64,000 nt of DNA, taken from positions 1 through 64,000 of the forward strand of contig NZ_QEOL01000032.1 in the NCBI RefSeq assembly GCF_003096715.1, given 5' to 3'. The stretch is from Paraburkholderia silvatlantica (lineage in GTDB: Bacteria; Pseudomonadota; Gammaproteobacteria; Burkholderiales; Burkholderiaceae). Shown in pieces: positions 35,690 through 44,951 of this stretch (position 1 is its first letter; each line of letters begins with the position of its first letter). The position numbers and the translations under genes are program-made. Under the pieces are notes generated by a model. The model ran no database searches, was not told the origin of the DNA, and saw nothing but the letters and a program-made list of their open reading frames with translations.

Positions 35690-36178
35690 TCAGTCCGCCG
35701 TCGCCACGAGCGGCATGAGCACTTCGCCGGTTTCCAGCAGTGTCTTGAGATTCGAGAGGATGCGCGGCCAGCCGCCCGACACCTTCTCGATAAAGATCGA
35801 TCCTGGCCGCGCCACGCTGTGCGTGATCGTGAGCTTGACCGCGTGCTCGACGGGCTCGATGTCGATCGTGCAGAGCGAATCGCCCTCGGCATGGAGCTCG
35901 GCCAGGAACATGTTGCGCCAGCGCAGCACGAGCCGGCGCGGGGGATCGGATTCGACCACCGCGCCCGAGTCGGCGATCCGTCCGTCGGCAAAGCGCAGCG
36001 ACCAGGACGAGCCCGTTTGCCAGTCGCATTCGTGATGCATGCCGAACCAGTAGCGCTCGGTGAACCCGCGGCTCGTGAGCGCCGTCCACAACGCCTGCGG
36101 CGTGGTGCGGATGAACGTGACGTAGACGAACGTCGAAGCGCCGGCGGCACTGCCTTGCGTGTGCTTGTCGCTACTCAT
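35690..36178 (-). CDS. SRPBCC (AHSA1/START-like) protein
   Basis: 162 residues. The N-terminal half has TFVYVTFIRTTPQALWTALT, then FTERYWFGMHHECDWQTGSSWSL-type elements, and the ending PRILSNLKTLLETGE of AHSA1-type SRPBCC proteins, a lipid- or ligand-cavity fold. Its start overlaps the end of the upstream ArsR gene by eight bases. This ArsR-SRPBCC pairing is common, with the regulator controlling its own operon. The ligand is unknown. Confidence 0.85.
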   Translation of the reverse strand: MSSDKHTQGSAAGASTFVYVTFIRTTPQALWTALTSRGFTERYWFGMHHECDWQTGSSWSLRFADGRIADSGAVVESDPPRRLVLRWRNMFLAELHAEGDSLCTIDIEPVEHAVKLTITHSVARPGSIFIEKVSGGWPRILSNLKTLLETGEVLMPLVATAD

Positions 36179-36494
36179 CGCTGTCTCCTTCGAGTGATCG
36201 CTTCAGGTCGACGAGCGCGCCCACGCGCTCGTGCTCGAACTTGCCGATCCAGCGCGCGGCAATCTCGCCGATCGGCACCGGATTGATGAAGTGCCGCTTT
36301 TCGCGCCCATGCCGCTGCGTCGCGACGAGATTTGCCTCTTCCAGCACCGCGAGATGCTTCGCGACCGCCTGGCGCGAGATGGCCAGCCCCTCGCATAGAT
36401 CGGTCAGCGTCTGGCCGTTTTTCGCATGCAGGCGGTCGAGCAGCTGACGGCGGCTCGCGTCCGCCAGCGCGCGAAATACGGTGTCGTCGTTCAT
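36171..36494 (-). CDS. ArsR-family transcriptional regulator
   Basis: 107 residues, a compact winged helix: TVFRALADASRRQLLDRLHA, the recognition helix LAISRQAVAKHLAVLEEANL (about residues 39-58), and the wing VATQRHGREKRHFIN. No CxC metal-binding motif is present in helix 3, so it is probably not a metal sensor. It is translationally coupled to the SRPBCC gene. The start MNDDTVFRAL was chosen over an ATG five codons upstream. Confidence 0.88.
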   Translation of the reverse strand: MNDDTVFRALADASRRQLLDRLHAKNGQTLTDLCEGLAISRQAVAKHLAVLEEANLVATQRHGREKRHFINPVPIGEIAARWIGKFEHERVGALVDLKRSLEGDSDE

Positions 36495-36738
36495 GCATTG
36501 ATTATGCAACCACCCGGTTGCATGTCAAGGCGCCAAAAAAGGGAGATATCGCTGTCAAAATGCGCTCAACGGACGGAGGGAAGGTGTCCGCTGCGCCCGA
36601 TCCGCACGAGATCCGCCATTTGCCCAATGCTCGCGCTTTGTTTACTGACGCACAAACGCGCATCCGCAAGGCGAATAACCTCCCCGTCGAGAATGCTTGC
36701 CGTTCCTTAGCTCAAGAATCAAGAACACCGAGGCCACA

Positions 36739-37857
36739 ATGCGCCACGTCGATGCCCGTTCCAGGTACGCTACGCTCGATGGGCTTCGTGGCGCTGCCGC
36801 CCTTCTTGTCCTCGTCGTTCATTTCCATTCTTTTTTCCATCTGCGCCCCCTCGCACATGCTTACCTCGCCGTGGATCTGTTCTTCGCGATGAGCGGCTTT
36901 GTCATTGCGAGCGCCTACGACAACAAACTTGCATCTGGGGCCATGAACTGGCGCCAATATGTCCTGCTTCGTCTGATCCGCCTGTATCCGCTCTATTTCG
37001 CCGGTCTCCTGCTTGGCGTCGTCGCTCTCTCGATCCGGCTTCCTGCATCCGATGCTCCGCTTATCGTCTCTGCTCTTCCAGCAAACGCATTGATGATGCC
37101 GACGCACGCAGCAGTGCGCGCGTACTACCCGTGGTCAGGGGTAAAGCCATTTATCTATCCGCTGGACTTTCCAGCCTGGTCTCTATTCTTCGAGTTGCTT
37201 GCAAGCATCGCCTATGGTTTGTTCTTTCGCTTTCTGACGACGAAGGCGCTCATCGCCGTCATGTGCGCAAGCGCTATAGCGCTTGCGGTCGCGGCGCTCA
37301 CGGTGGGTGTCGACAAAGGGCCTTACTGGGAAACTTGCTACGTGGGCTTTGCGCGCGTCGGCTACGCTTTTACTGCCGGACTGCTGCTCTACCGCTTCCA
37401 ACGCCCCGGACGCAGGCAACACAATGCGGCTTCGATTGCCGTGGTGGTGCTGGCAATCGGACTATTCGCCGTACCGTGGCCGAAGTCGGTGCAATCGGCG
37501 CAATGGTTGTTCGAGTTGCCTGTCGCGCTTGCCGTTGTTCCGGCGACAGTGTGGGTGGCGTCGCAAGTGGAGCCCGGTCCGCGACTCTTGCCGTTCTTTG
37601 CCTTTTCAGGTGCCGTGTCGTACGGCATTTACGTTTTGCACGTGCCGCTGGGGTTCATTGTGCAGGACCTCGCGCCGATGACCGGCCTCCTGCGCCATCC
37701 GGGCCTCGTCTTGCCACCCGCACTCCTGCTGCTCACGTGGCTCGCGGACCGGTACTACGACACACCCGTGCGCCGGGCACTGGCGTCGAGCACGCGAAAC
37801 TGGTTCGCCACGCATGGCGCAAGCGCCACGGCTGCAGACGCGTCTGTTCCCCGATAG
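36739..37857 (+). CDS. Acyltransferase family 3 membrane protein
   Basis: 372 residues with about ten hydrophobic helices. Motifs are RYATLDGLRGAAALLVLVVH with the catalytic-type His (about residues 11-28), LAVDLFFAMSGFVIA, and the RLIRLYPLYFAGL segment. These define the Nod/Exo O-acyltransferase family (acyltransferase 3), which acylates sugars of polysaccharides, LPS or other exported glycans. It is locally less GC-biased than its neighbours and stands alone, possibly acquired; the acceptor is unknown. Confidence 0.88.
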   Translation: MRHVDARSRYATLDGLRGAAALLVLVVHFHSFFHLRPLAHAYLAVDLFFAMSGFVIASAYDNKLASGAMNWRQYVLLRLIRLYPLYFAGLLLGVVALSIRLPASDAPLIVSALPANALMMPTHAAVRAYYPWSGVKPFIYPLDFPAWSLFFELLASIAYGLFFRFLTTKALIAVMCASAIALAVAALTVGVDKGPYWETCYVGFARVGYAFTAGLLLYRFQRPGRRQHNAASIAVVVLAIGLFAVPWPKSVQSAQWLFELPVALAVVPATVWVASQVEPGPRLLPFFAFSGAVSYGIYVLHVPLGFIVQDLAPMTGLLRHPGLVLPPALLLLTWLADRYYDTPVRRALASSTRNWFATHGASATAADASVPR

Positions 37858-37978
37858 GGCCCGCGCCGCGCCTCTGCGCGCAGGCGCGGTCAGTGACAAC
37901 GGGCTCGCAACGCCCGCGCGCTTTCCTGCAGTCGGGAACACGCGCTTGATCGCCGCTGTCTGCCTTGCCTTCCCCGCC

Positions 37979-39778
37979 TCAATCGAGCCTGAACTGGCCC
38001 ACCGCATCCGCGAGACTGGCTGCCTGGCCGCGCAGCGCCGCCGCGGCAGCCGTCGACTGCTCGACGAGCGCCGCGTTCTGCTGAACCATCTCGTCGAGCT
38101 GGCTGACCGCGCGGTTCACTTCCTGGATGCCGCGCGTCTGCTCACCGGCGGCGTGGGTGACCTCGGAGATGATGGTCGTCACGTTCGAGACGTTCGCCAC
38201 GATCTCGTCCATCGTCGAGCCAGCGCGGCGTACGAGCTGCGAGCCCGAAGTCACGCTGGAAACGGTCGACTCGATCAGCGCCTTGATTTCGCGCGCCGCC
38301 TGCGCGCTGCGCTGGGCCAGGCTGCGCACCTCGCCCGCCACCACCGCGAAGCCGCGGCCCTGCTCCCCCGCGCGCGCCGCTTCCACGGCGGCGTTCAACG
38401 CGAGAATGTTGGTCTGGAACGCGATGCCGTCGATCACGCCGATGATGTCCGCGATCTTCACGGACGCCTTCTCGATGTCGCCCATCGTGTGCACGACGTC
38501 GCCGATCACCGAGCCGCCGCGCGAGGCCGCCTGGGAAGCGGTGGCCGCCGTCACGTCGGCCTGCTGCGCCGCGTTCGCCGACTGCGCGACCGTCGCCGTG
38601 ATCTCCTCCATCGAGGCCGCGGTCTCCTCCAGGCTCGCTGCAGCAGACTCCGTGCGCCCCGACAGGTCGACGTTGCCCGCCGCGATCTCGTCGCTCGCGG
38701 TACGCACCGACTCGCTCGCATCGCGGATGTGGCGCATGACGTCGCGCACCTTGTCCATGAACGCGTTGAACGAGCGCGCGATCTGCGCGACTTCATCGTT
38801 GCCCGTGGCGGGCAGGCGCTTCGTCAGATCGCCCTCGCCGGCGCTGATCGCGTCCATCGCGTCGCGCACGCGCGAAAGGCGCTGGAACGACACAGCCGTC
38901 GTCGCAGCCGCGATCGCCGCCGCCGCCACGGCGATCACCACGAGCGCGATGAGCGACGCCGTGAGCAGCGAGCGCATGGCCGCCGTCGCATCGGCGCGGT
39001 CGAAAGCGACGACCAGGCGCCAGTCGGTGCCCGGAATCGTTTGCGCACGCATGAGCTTGATGTCGCCCTTCACGTCCACCTTCAATGGCTCGCTCGCCGA
39101 GAACAGCGCATTCAGGCGATCGCCGGCGAGTTCGGGCGCGAGCTCCGCCACGGGCTTGAGCGTGAGCTGCGAGTCGGGGTGCGCGACGATCGCGCCGCTC
39201 GCGTCGACGAGCATGCCGAAGCTCGCCGGCGTAGGTTGAATCGAGCGGACGTTGGCGATCACGTTGTCCATCGCGACGTCGCCGGAGATGACGCCCTTCA
39301 CGGCGCCGTCGCGAATGACCGGCACCGCGAACGCCACCACGAGCTTGCCCGTGCCCACGTCCACATAGGGCGGCGTGACGACCGCCTTGCCCGCCGCGAC
39401 GGCCTGCCTGTACCACGGGCGCCCGGTCGGATCGTAGTCGGGCGGAATGCCGGTCGGGTCGGAGAACTTCGCCGTGCGGTCGGCATAGCCCACGTAGACG
39501 TTCGTGAAGCCGCCCGCTGCCGCAATCTGCTTGAGCGCCGGCACGGGATCGGGCGCGAGCACGGCGTCCTGGAGCGAGTCGATCATCCGCACGTGCGTCG
39601 CGACCCACTCGGCAATGCCCTGGGCGTGGCTCGCTTCGAGCGCCGTGAGCGTGCTGTCGATCGAATCCTTGCTGTGCGAGTCGGCGACGAAATAATCGAG
39701 CGCCGTATTCGCGGCAAGCGCGCTCACGACAATGACGACACATAGCGCGACGATGCGCGCGCGGATGGTGGAAAACAT
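37979..39778 (-). CDS. Methyl-accepting chemotaxis protein with dCache sensor
   Basis: 599 residues. The first transmembrane helix (about residues 8-30) precedes a periplasmic dCache domain (about 35-275, with GRPWYRQAVAAGKAVVTPPY and VKGVISGDVAMDNV). The second helix (about 278-300), a HAMP region and the cytoplasmic signalling domain (about 360-590) follow. The conserved hairpin tip is IDGIAFQTNILALNAAVEAA, then RGFAVVAGEVRSLAQRSA. The C-terminus lacks an NWETF-type CheR-binding pentapeptide. dCache receptors of this group sense amino or organic acids; the ligand is not predictable here. Confidence 0.93.
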   Translation of the reverse strand: MFSTIRARIVALCVVIVVSALAANTALDYFVADSHSKDSIDSTLTALEASHAQGIAEWVATHVRMIDSLQDAVLAPDPVPALKQIAAAGGFTNVYVGYADRTAKFSDPTGIPPDYDPTGRPWYRQAVAAGKAVVTPPYVDVGTGKLVVAFAVPVIRDGAVKGVISGDVAMDNVIANVRSIQPTPASFGMLVDASGAIVAHPDSQLTLKPVAELAPELAGDRLNALFSASEPLKVDVKGDIKLMRAQTIPGTDWRLVVAFDRADATAAMRSLLTASLIALVVIAVAAAAIAAATTAVSFQRLSRVRDAMDAISAGEGDLTKRLPATGNDEVAQIARSFNAFMDKVRDVMRHIRDASESVRTASDEIAAGNVDLSGRTESAAASLEETAASMEEITATVAQSANAAQQADVTAATASQAASRGGSVIGDVVHTMGDIEKASVKIADIIGVIDGIAFQTNILALNAAVEAARAGEQGRGFAVVAGEVRSLAQRSAQAAREIKALIESTVSSVTSGSQLVRRAGSTMDEIVANVSNVTTIISEVTHAAGEQTRGIQEVNRAVSQLDEMVQQNAALVEQSTAAAAALRGQAASLADAVGQFRLD

Positions 39779-39979
39779 GGGGGAATGCCGTGTGGGATAA
39801 GAGGAGGGAAGCCGCAAAAGCCCGATCTGGAACTATCAGGGTTTACGGCAAGCCACACGATGTTCTTGAGGGCGCATCCGTAGAAGATGCACCTGGATCG
39901 CTTACCTGCGGGAAAATAACGGACGATAGGCGAAATTATCAGACAAATAGATGGCAATCACCTGGCCTGCCGTGCCGGC

Positions 39980-40600
39980 CTACTTGCCGGCGCCCACCGC
40001 CTTCTTCTCGCCGATGCGGCTTTCCTTGCCCGCGATGAGCTTCGCGATGTTCCCGCGATGCCGCCAGAACAGCAGCACGCTCATGGCGAGGATGGCGAGC
40101 GCGACGATGCGCGGGCCGAACATGAACACATAGTAGAGCGGCGCGAACACGGCGGCCGCCAGCGCCGCGAGCGACGAGTAGCGCGTGAAGAACGCGACGA
40201 TGAGCCAGGTGGCGAGCGTGGCGATACCGAGAACCGGATTCACGGCGAGCAGGACGCCGGCCGCGGTGGCGACGCCCTTGCCGCCCTTGAAGCGGAAGAA
40301 CACCGGATACAGGTGGCCGAGGAACACGGCGATCGCCGCGAGCGCGACGGCGGCATCGCCCAGACCGTAACGCGGGCCGAACTGCACGACGAGCCAGACG
40401 GCCAGCCAGCCCTTGAACGCATCGCCGATCAGCGTGAGGATCGCGGCCTTCCTGTTGCCGCTGCGCAGCACGTTGGTCGCGCCGGGATTGCCGGAGCCGT
40501 AGGAGCGCGGATCGTCGAGGCCCATGAAGGCGCTCACGATCACGGCGAACGAAACCGAGCCGATCAGATAGGCAAGAACGGCGACGAACAGGTTGTACAT
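39980..40600 (-). CDS. plsY: Glycerol-3-phosphate acyltransferase PlsY
   Basis: 206 residues with five to seven membrane helices. It transfers an acyl group from acyl-phosphate to glycerol-3-phosphate, starting phospholipid synthesis. The three PlsY motifs are visible: SYGSGNPGATNVLRSG (about residues 33-48), KGGKGVATAAGVLL (about 104-117), and the later HRGNIAKLIAGKES. The start MYNLFVAVLAYLIGS gives the usual N-terminus. It lies between the chemoreceptor and ybaK, all on the minus strand. Confidence 0.95.
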   Translation of the reverse strand: MYNLFVAVLAYLIGSVSFAVIVSAFMGLDDPRSYGSGNPGATNVLRSGNRKAAILTLIGDAFKGWLAVWLVVQFGPRYGLGDAAVALAAIAVFLGHLYPVFFRFKGGKGVATAAGVLLAVNPVLGIATLATWLIVAFFTRYSSLAALAAAVFAPLYYVFMFGPRIVALAILAMSVLLFWRHRGNIAKLIAGKESRIGEKKAVGAGK

Positions 40601-40766
40601 GCACGAAACCCGGATGAAGTGGAACGATGCGCGCCGGGCGGTGGCGATGGTCATCGCCGCCCGGCAACGCGCGACGGCGCTCATTCTACCGAAGCGCGGG
40701 CGCGCCCTGCCCGCGCACCAGGGTTAATCAGGGAACCAACGGCAGCGGGCGGCGCCCATGCGCGCG

Positions 40767-41258
40767 CTAGTCGACGCTTGCGCACTGCACCGGTTTGGCG
40801 TTGAGAAGCGTCGTCAGCGCCGCGGGCGCAAGGCTCACGAGATAGCCGCGACGGCCGCCGTTGAGCCAGATCTCGTCGAGTTCGAGTATGGTCGACTCGA
40901 CATACACGGGCATGGCTTTCTTCGTGCCGAAGGGCGACGTGCCGCCCACCAGATAACCCGAATGGCGGTTCGCGACTTCGGGCTTGCAAGGCTCGATGCG
41001 CTTCGCGCCGATTTGCCGCGCGAGATTCTTCGTCGACACCTTGCGGTCGCCATGCATGAGGACGATGAGCGGCTTGGCGTGCTCGTCCTCCATCACGAGC
41101 GTCTTGACGACGCGATGCTCGTCCACGCCGAGCTGGCGCGCGGATTCTTCCGTGCCGCCATGCTCGACATACTCGTAGGGATGCTCGCCGAATGCGACGC
41201 CCGCGCGGCGCAGCATCTGCGTGGCGGGCGTTTCGGACACATGTTTCGTTTTGCTCAT
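40767..41258 (-). CDS. ybaK: Cys-tRNA(Pro)/aminoacyl-tRNA deacylase YbaK
   Basis: 163 residues with the YbaK/EbsC editing-domain fold. It clears misacylated Cys-tRNA(Pro). Motifs are VVKTLVMEDEHAKPLIVLMHGDRKV-like strands, with the catalytic-site Lys in VSTKNLARQIGAKR, and GYLVGGTSPFGTKKAMPVY (the conserved GGxSPFG loop). The length matches the family. It is 56 bases before xerD's stop on the same strand, probably a separate unit. Confidence 0.93.
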   Translation of the reverse strand: MSKTKHVSETPATQMLRRAGVAFGEHPYEYVEHGGTEESARQLGVDEHRVVKTLVMEDEHAKPLIVLMHGDRKVSTKNLARQIGAKRIEPCKPEVANRHSGYLVGGTSPFGTKKAMPVYVESTILELDEIWLNGGRRGYLVSLAPAALTTLLNAKPVQCASVD

Positions 41259-41313
41259 CGGCGCATTGTAATCGCACGGCCTGCAACGGCTGCGTCAAAC
41301 GCGTATGCCAGGG

Positions 41314-42294
41314 TCAGCCGCGCGGATGATGCTTCTCGTGCAGCAGACGCAGCCGCTCGCGCGCGACGTGCGTATAGATCTGCGTCGTGGAGATGTCGCT
41401 GTGGCCGAGCAGAAGCTGCACGACCCGCAGGTCCGCGCCGTGATTGAGCAGGTGCGTGGCGAACGCGTGGCGCATCGTGTGCGGCGAGAGCGGCGCATGG
41501 ACGCCCGCCGCCGCCGCGTGGCGCTTGATGATGTGCCAGAACTGCTGGCGCGTCATGCCTTCGGCGCGCGCGGTCACGAAGAGCGCGTCGGCCGTGCGCG
41601 CGCCGAGCAGCACCGGCCGCGCCTCGCGCAGGTAGCGCCCGATCCACGCGTGCGCCTCCTCGCCGAACGGAATGAGCCGCTCCTTCGAGCCCTTGCCGAG
41701 CACGCGCACGACGCCTTCGTTCAGGCCCACCTCGACGGTCTTGAGCGTGACGAGTTCGGTCACGCGCAGGCCGCTTGCGTACATCAGTTCCAGCATCGTG
41801 CGATCGCGCAGGCCGAGCGGCGTCTCGACGTCGGGGGCGCCCAGCAGCGCCTCGACCTGCGCCTCGCTCAAGGTGGACGGAAAGCGCGGCGCCTGCTTCG
41901 CCGAGCGGATGCGCACGGTCGGGTCCGAATGCACGCGCTGCTCGCGCAGCGCCCAGCCGTAGTAGCGCCGAAACACCGAAAGGCGCCGGTTCGCGGAAGT
42001 GGATTTATCGTCCTTGCGGCGTGCGCTGTAGGCGAGCAAATCGTCTTCGTGGGTCGTGTCGAGCGAATTGGAGCGCTCGCGCGCGAGCCACTGCGCGAAC
42101 AGGCGCAAATCGCGCCGGTAGGCGTCGAGCGTGTTGCGCGAGAGGCCGTGCTCGAGCCACATGGCGTCGCAGAACGTGTCGATGGCGCTCAGGCTCGATG
42201 CCAGCGCTTCGGCCGCGGCGGGGTCGAGCGCCTGCTGCGCTTCGTCGGCGGCATCGCTTGCGGCAAGCGGCGGCGGATTCGTCGTCATCGTCAT
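41314..42294 (-). CDS. xerD: Site-specific tyrosine recombinase XerD
   Basis: 326 residues. It resolves chromosome dimers at dif with XerC. The catalytic set is complete: Arg177 (GLRVTEL), Lys201/204 (GKGSKE), His272 and Arg275 (HTMRH), His298 (LGHSD) and Tyr307 (QIYTHV). The N-terminal SAM-like domain is about residues 36-125. The ATG at 42294 was chosen; a second ATG two codons on is equally usable. The first about 30 residues are Ala-rich and longer than in E. coli. It follows ogt by only four bases. Confidence 0.94.
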   Translation of the reverse strand: MTMTTNPPPLAASDAADEAQQALDPAAAEALASSLSAIDTFCDAMWLEHGLSRNTLDAYRRDLRLFAQWLARERSNSLDTTHEDDLLAYSARRKDDKSTSANRRLSVFRRYYGWALREQRVHSDPTVRIRSAKQAPRFPSTLSEAQVEALLGAPDVETPLGLRDRTMLELMYASGLRVTELVTLKTVEVGLNEGVVRVLGKGSKERLIPFGEEAHAWIGRYLREARPVLLGARTADALFVTARAEGMTRQQFWHIIKRHAAAAGVHAPLSPHTMRHAFATHLLNHGADLRVVQLLLGHSDISTTQIYTHVARERLRLLHEKHHPRG

Positions 42295-42298
42295 TCTG

Positions 42299-42784
42299 TT
42301 ATCGCAGCTCAAACCGGTTCGACGTGCATTCGTGGGCGAGCAGCCAGCGCTTCACGTCGCGAAAGAAGCCTTCGCCGCCGTGATGCGCGAAGCCGCCCAG
42401 GCCGCTCGCCGACACCACGCGATGACACGGGATCACGAGCGGAAAGGGATTGTCGCCGCATGCCTGGCCCACGGCGCGCGGGCTGAGCCCGCCAATGCGC
42501 TGCGCGAGTTCGCCGTAGGTGAGGACTTCGCCCGCTTCGATTGCGCAGATGCCGTCCCACACGCGCCGCTGGAATCCGGTGCCAAGCGGTGCGAGCGGCA
42601 GGTCGAAACCGGCGTCGGCGTTCCCGAAATACCGGCCGATCTGCCCGGCCGCGCGCGCGGCGAGTTCGCAATCGGGCTCGACACTCGCCGTCTGTCCCGG
42701 CAGATAGACGATCTCGCGCAGCGCTTGTCCGAGCGTGCGGATGCCTACCTTGCCGAATGGCGCGTCGATCACTGCGTTGAACAT
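42299..42784 (-). CDS. ogt: Methylated-DNA--protein-cysteine methyltransferase
   Basis: 161 residues. A suicide enzyme that repairs O6-alkylguanine by transfer to Cys120 in VIPCHRVV. The preceding helix-turn-helix (about residues 86-112, YGELAQRIGGLSPRAVGQAC) and the trailing GLGGFAHHGG complete the signature. There is no Ada N-terminal domain, so this is the constitutive Ogt type. An AGGAGACGACG ribosome site precedes the ATG. Its stop is four bases from the xerD start, so the two are likely co-transcribed. Confidence 0.94.
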   Translation of the reverse strand: MFNAVIDAPFGKVGIRTLGQALREIVYLPGQTASVEPDCELAARAAGQIGRYFGNADAGFDLPLAPLGTGFQRRVWDGICAIEAGEVLTYGELAQRIGGLSPRAVGQACGDNPFPLVIPCHRVVSASGLGGFAHHGGEGFFRDVKRWLLAHECTSNRFELR

Positions 42785-42948
42785 CGTCGTCTCCTGTCGA
42801 TTCGGAGTTAGCGCTTCAGCGCTGACTGCGATCCCATGCAAAGCCGTGCGCGAGCGTTGCACGCCATGTTGCCGCGTTGTGCGCGCGATTGCCAGCGCGC
42901 CGTCGTTCGGTTTCAGGTCCATGTCCGCCTGCGCCGTCTTCATCCGCA

Positions 42949-44346
42949 TCACGCCGCTTCGAGGGCCCAAAGCACGTGCTCGCGCACGACGGCCGACGCG
43001 TCGTGCTCGCGCTCGCGCAGCGCCTTCACGATCGCGGCGCGCGCGGCGGCGCGCCCGTTATCCGCGCCTTCACGCGGTGCGCGCAGCGCATTGCCCATCG
43101 CCACCGCGATATTGCGCGACCAGCTTTCATAGCCGATGCGCCGTATCGCGCTGCCCTGCATGCGCTCGTCGAACTGCGCCGCGCTCCAGCCGAACAGGTC
43201 GACGAGACTCGCGCGATCGAGCCCGTGACGCACGTCGAAATCCGCCACGGGCGCGGCCTTCGCGAACTTGTTCCATGGGCACACGAGCTGGCAGTCATCG
43301 CAGCCATACACATGATTGCCGATCAGCTCGCGCAGTTCCAGGGGAATACTGCCCTTCAACTCGATCGTGAGATAGGAGATGCAGCGGCGCGCATCCACGC
43401 GATACGGCCCGGTGATCGCGCCCGTCGGGCACGCGTCGATGCAGCGCGTGCAACTGCCGCAATGCGCGCCCGGCGTTTCGGGCGCGGCGCCGGCTGCACC
43501 GCGTTCGTGCGCGTCGGCGTCGGTGGGCAGCGGCACGTCCACGTAGATTTCGCCGAGAAAGAAGAGCGAGCCCGCGTCGCGCTGCAGGAGCAGCGTGTGC
43601 TTGCCGCGCCAGCCCACGCCCGCCTTCTGCGCAAGCTCGACTTCGAGCACCGGCGCGGAGTCGGTGAACACGCGAAAGCCGAACTGGCCGATCTCGGCCT
43701 CGATACGCTCGGCAAGTTGCTGCAGACGCGCGCGCAACACCTTGTGATAGTCGCGCCCGCGCGCGTAGATCGACACGACGGCGGCATGCGGGTCGGCGAG
43801 ACGCGCGTGCTCGCGCAGACGCCAGTCGGCGTGAATGCGCTCGCGGGCACCGTTCGTGCCGGCTTCGGTGCCGGCGCTCCCGCTGCGATCAGGCCCGCCT
43901 TGCGAAACACTTTCGCGCGTCTTTCCCACTGCATTCGGCGCGAGCGTATCGATGGGCAAATAGGCCATGCGTGCGGTGATCACGCGTCGCGTGCCGGCCA
44001 CAAGCTCGGCTGGCCGCGCGCGTTTCATCCCATGTTTGGCCATATAATCCATCTCGCCGTGGCAGCCTGCTTCGAGCCACGCGGCGAGGCCCGCCTCGGC
44101 ATGGGAAAGGTCGGTGTCACTGATACCGATCGCACCGAACCCCAGCTCGCGCCCCCACGTCCGGATGCGCGCCGCGAGCGCGGCGAGCGCCGCCTCATCG
44201 AGCGGCATGGCCTGCCCGGCAGCAGGCGCAGACGAATCTCGCGGCGCCTGTGCCTGAACACGCGCCTGAGCGGACGTCGGGTCGAGCGCCTCCGAAGACG
44301 CGCGCGCATGCTGCGCGGAATTGGGAGGGGAATGCGTGGGGTTCAT
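42949..44346 (-). CDS. queG: Epoxyqueuosine reductase QueG
   Basis: 465 residues. It reduces epoxyqueuosine to queuosine in tRNA using cobalamin and two [4Fe-4S] clusters. Cluster motifs are CGSCTRCIDACPTGAI (about residues 300-315) and CDDCQLVCPWNKF. The cobalamin region includes TDSAPVLEVELAQKAGVGW. Two Gly/Ala-rich insertions are present compared with E. coli QueG: an N-terminal tail of about 45 residues and a segment around 145-175 (ESVSQGGPDRSGSAG). The start is the ATG at 44346. It is divergent from tsaE with only 17 bases between start codons. Confidence 0.95.
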   Translation of the reverse strand: MNPTHSPPNSAQHARASSEALDPTSAQARVQAQAPRDSSAPAAGQAMPLDEAALAALAARIRTWGRELGFGAIGISDTDLSHAEAGLAAWLEAGCHGEMDYMAKHGMKRARPAELVAGTRRVITARMAYLPIDTLAPNAVGKTRESVSQGGPDRSGSAGTEAGTNGARERIHADWRLREHARLADPHAAVVSIYARGRDYHKVLRARLQQLAERIEAEIGQFGFRVFTDSAPVLEVELAQKAGVGWRGKHTLLLQRDAGSLFFLGEIYVDVPLPTDADAHERGAAGAAPETPGAHCGSCTRCIDACPTGAITGPYRVDARRCISYLTIELKGSIPLELRELIGNHVYGCDDCQLVCPWNKFAKAAPVADFDVRHGLDRASLVDLFGWSAAQFDERMQGSAIRRIGYESWSRNIAVAMGNALRAPREGADNGRAAARAAIVKALREREHDASAVVREHVLWALEAA

Positions 44347-44363
44347 CACGACATTTTACGAGA

Positions 44364-44951
44364 ATGCCCGACACGCCCGGTCACGACCACGCGCCGCTTT
44401 CGCTTGATCCCTCCGCCGACGTTCTCCTCGAGCGCCGTTTCGATCTCGCCGATGCCGACGCCACCGACGCCTTCGGCGCACGCTTTGCGCACGCGCTCGA
44501 TTCGCTGCGCGCGAGTCAGGCGGAAGACCACGGCGCACCGCCCTTTCACGGCCTGCACGTGCAGCTGCACGGCGACCTCGGCGCGGGCAAGACCTCGCTC
44601 GTGCGCGCCACGTTGCGCGCGCTCGGCCACACGGGCCGCGTGCGCAGCCCCACCTACACGCTCGTCGAACCGTACACGGTCGCAACGCCGGGTAAGCCGA
44701 ATGGGGAACTCCAGCTTTACCACTTCGATCTGTACCGTTTCAGCGATCCGGCCGAATGGGCCGACTCGGGCTTTCGCGAATACTTCGCGCAAGGTGCGGT
44801 ATGCCTCGTCGAATGGCCGCAACGCGCGGGCGGCCTGCTTGGCGTACCCGATCTCGTGTTCTCGCTGGAGCCGGATGCAAGCGGCGCAGGCCGCGTGCTC
44901 ACCGCCTACGCATACAGCGCATCAGGAAAGGCATGTCTAGAAAGATGTTAA
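44364..44951 (+). CDS. tsaE: tRNA t6A biosynthesis ATPase TsaE
   Basis: 195 residues. The Walker A motif GDLGAGKTS (70-78) and the following VRSPTYTLVEPY block define TsaE, the ATPase that drives the TsaB-TsaC-TsaD threonylcarbamoyl transfer to adenosine 37. The LYHFDLYRFSDPAEW and CLVEWPQRA segments are conserved. It overlaps amiC by 19 bases, reproducing the widespread tsaE-amiC pair. An N-terminal extension of about 25 residues precedes the family core. Confidence 0.94.
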   Translation: MPDTPGHDHAPLSLDPSADVLLERRFDLADADATDAFGARFAHALDSLRASQAEDHGAPPFHGLHVQLHGDLGAGKTSLVRATLRALGHTGRVRSPTYTLVEPYTVATPGKPNGELQLYHFDLYRFSDPAEWADSGFREYFAQGAVCLVEWPQRAGGLLGVPDLVFSLEPDASGAGRVLTAYAYSASGKACLERC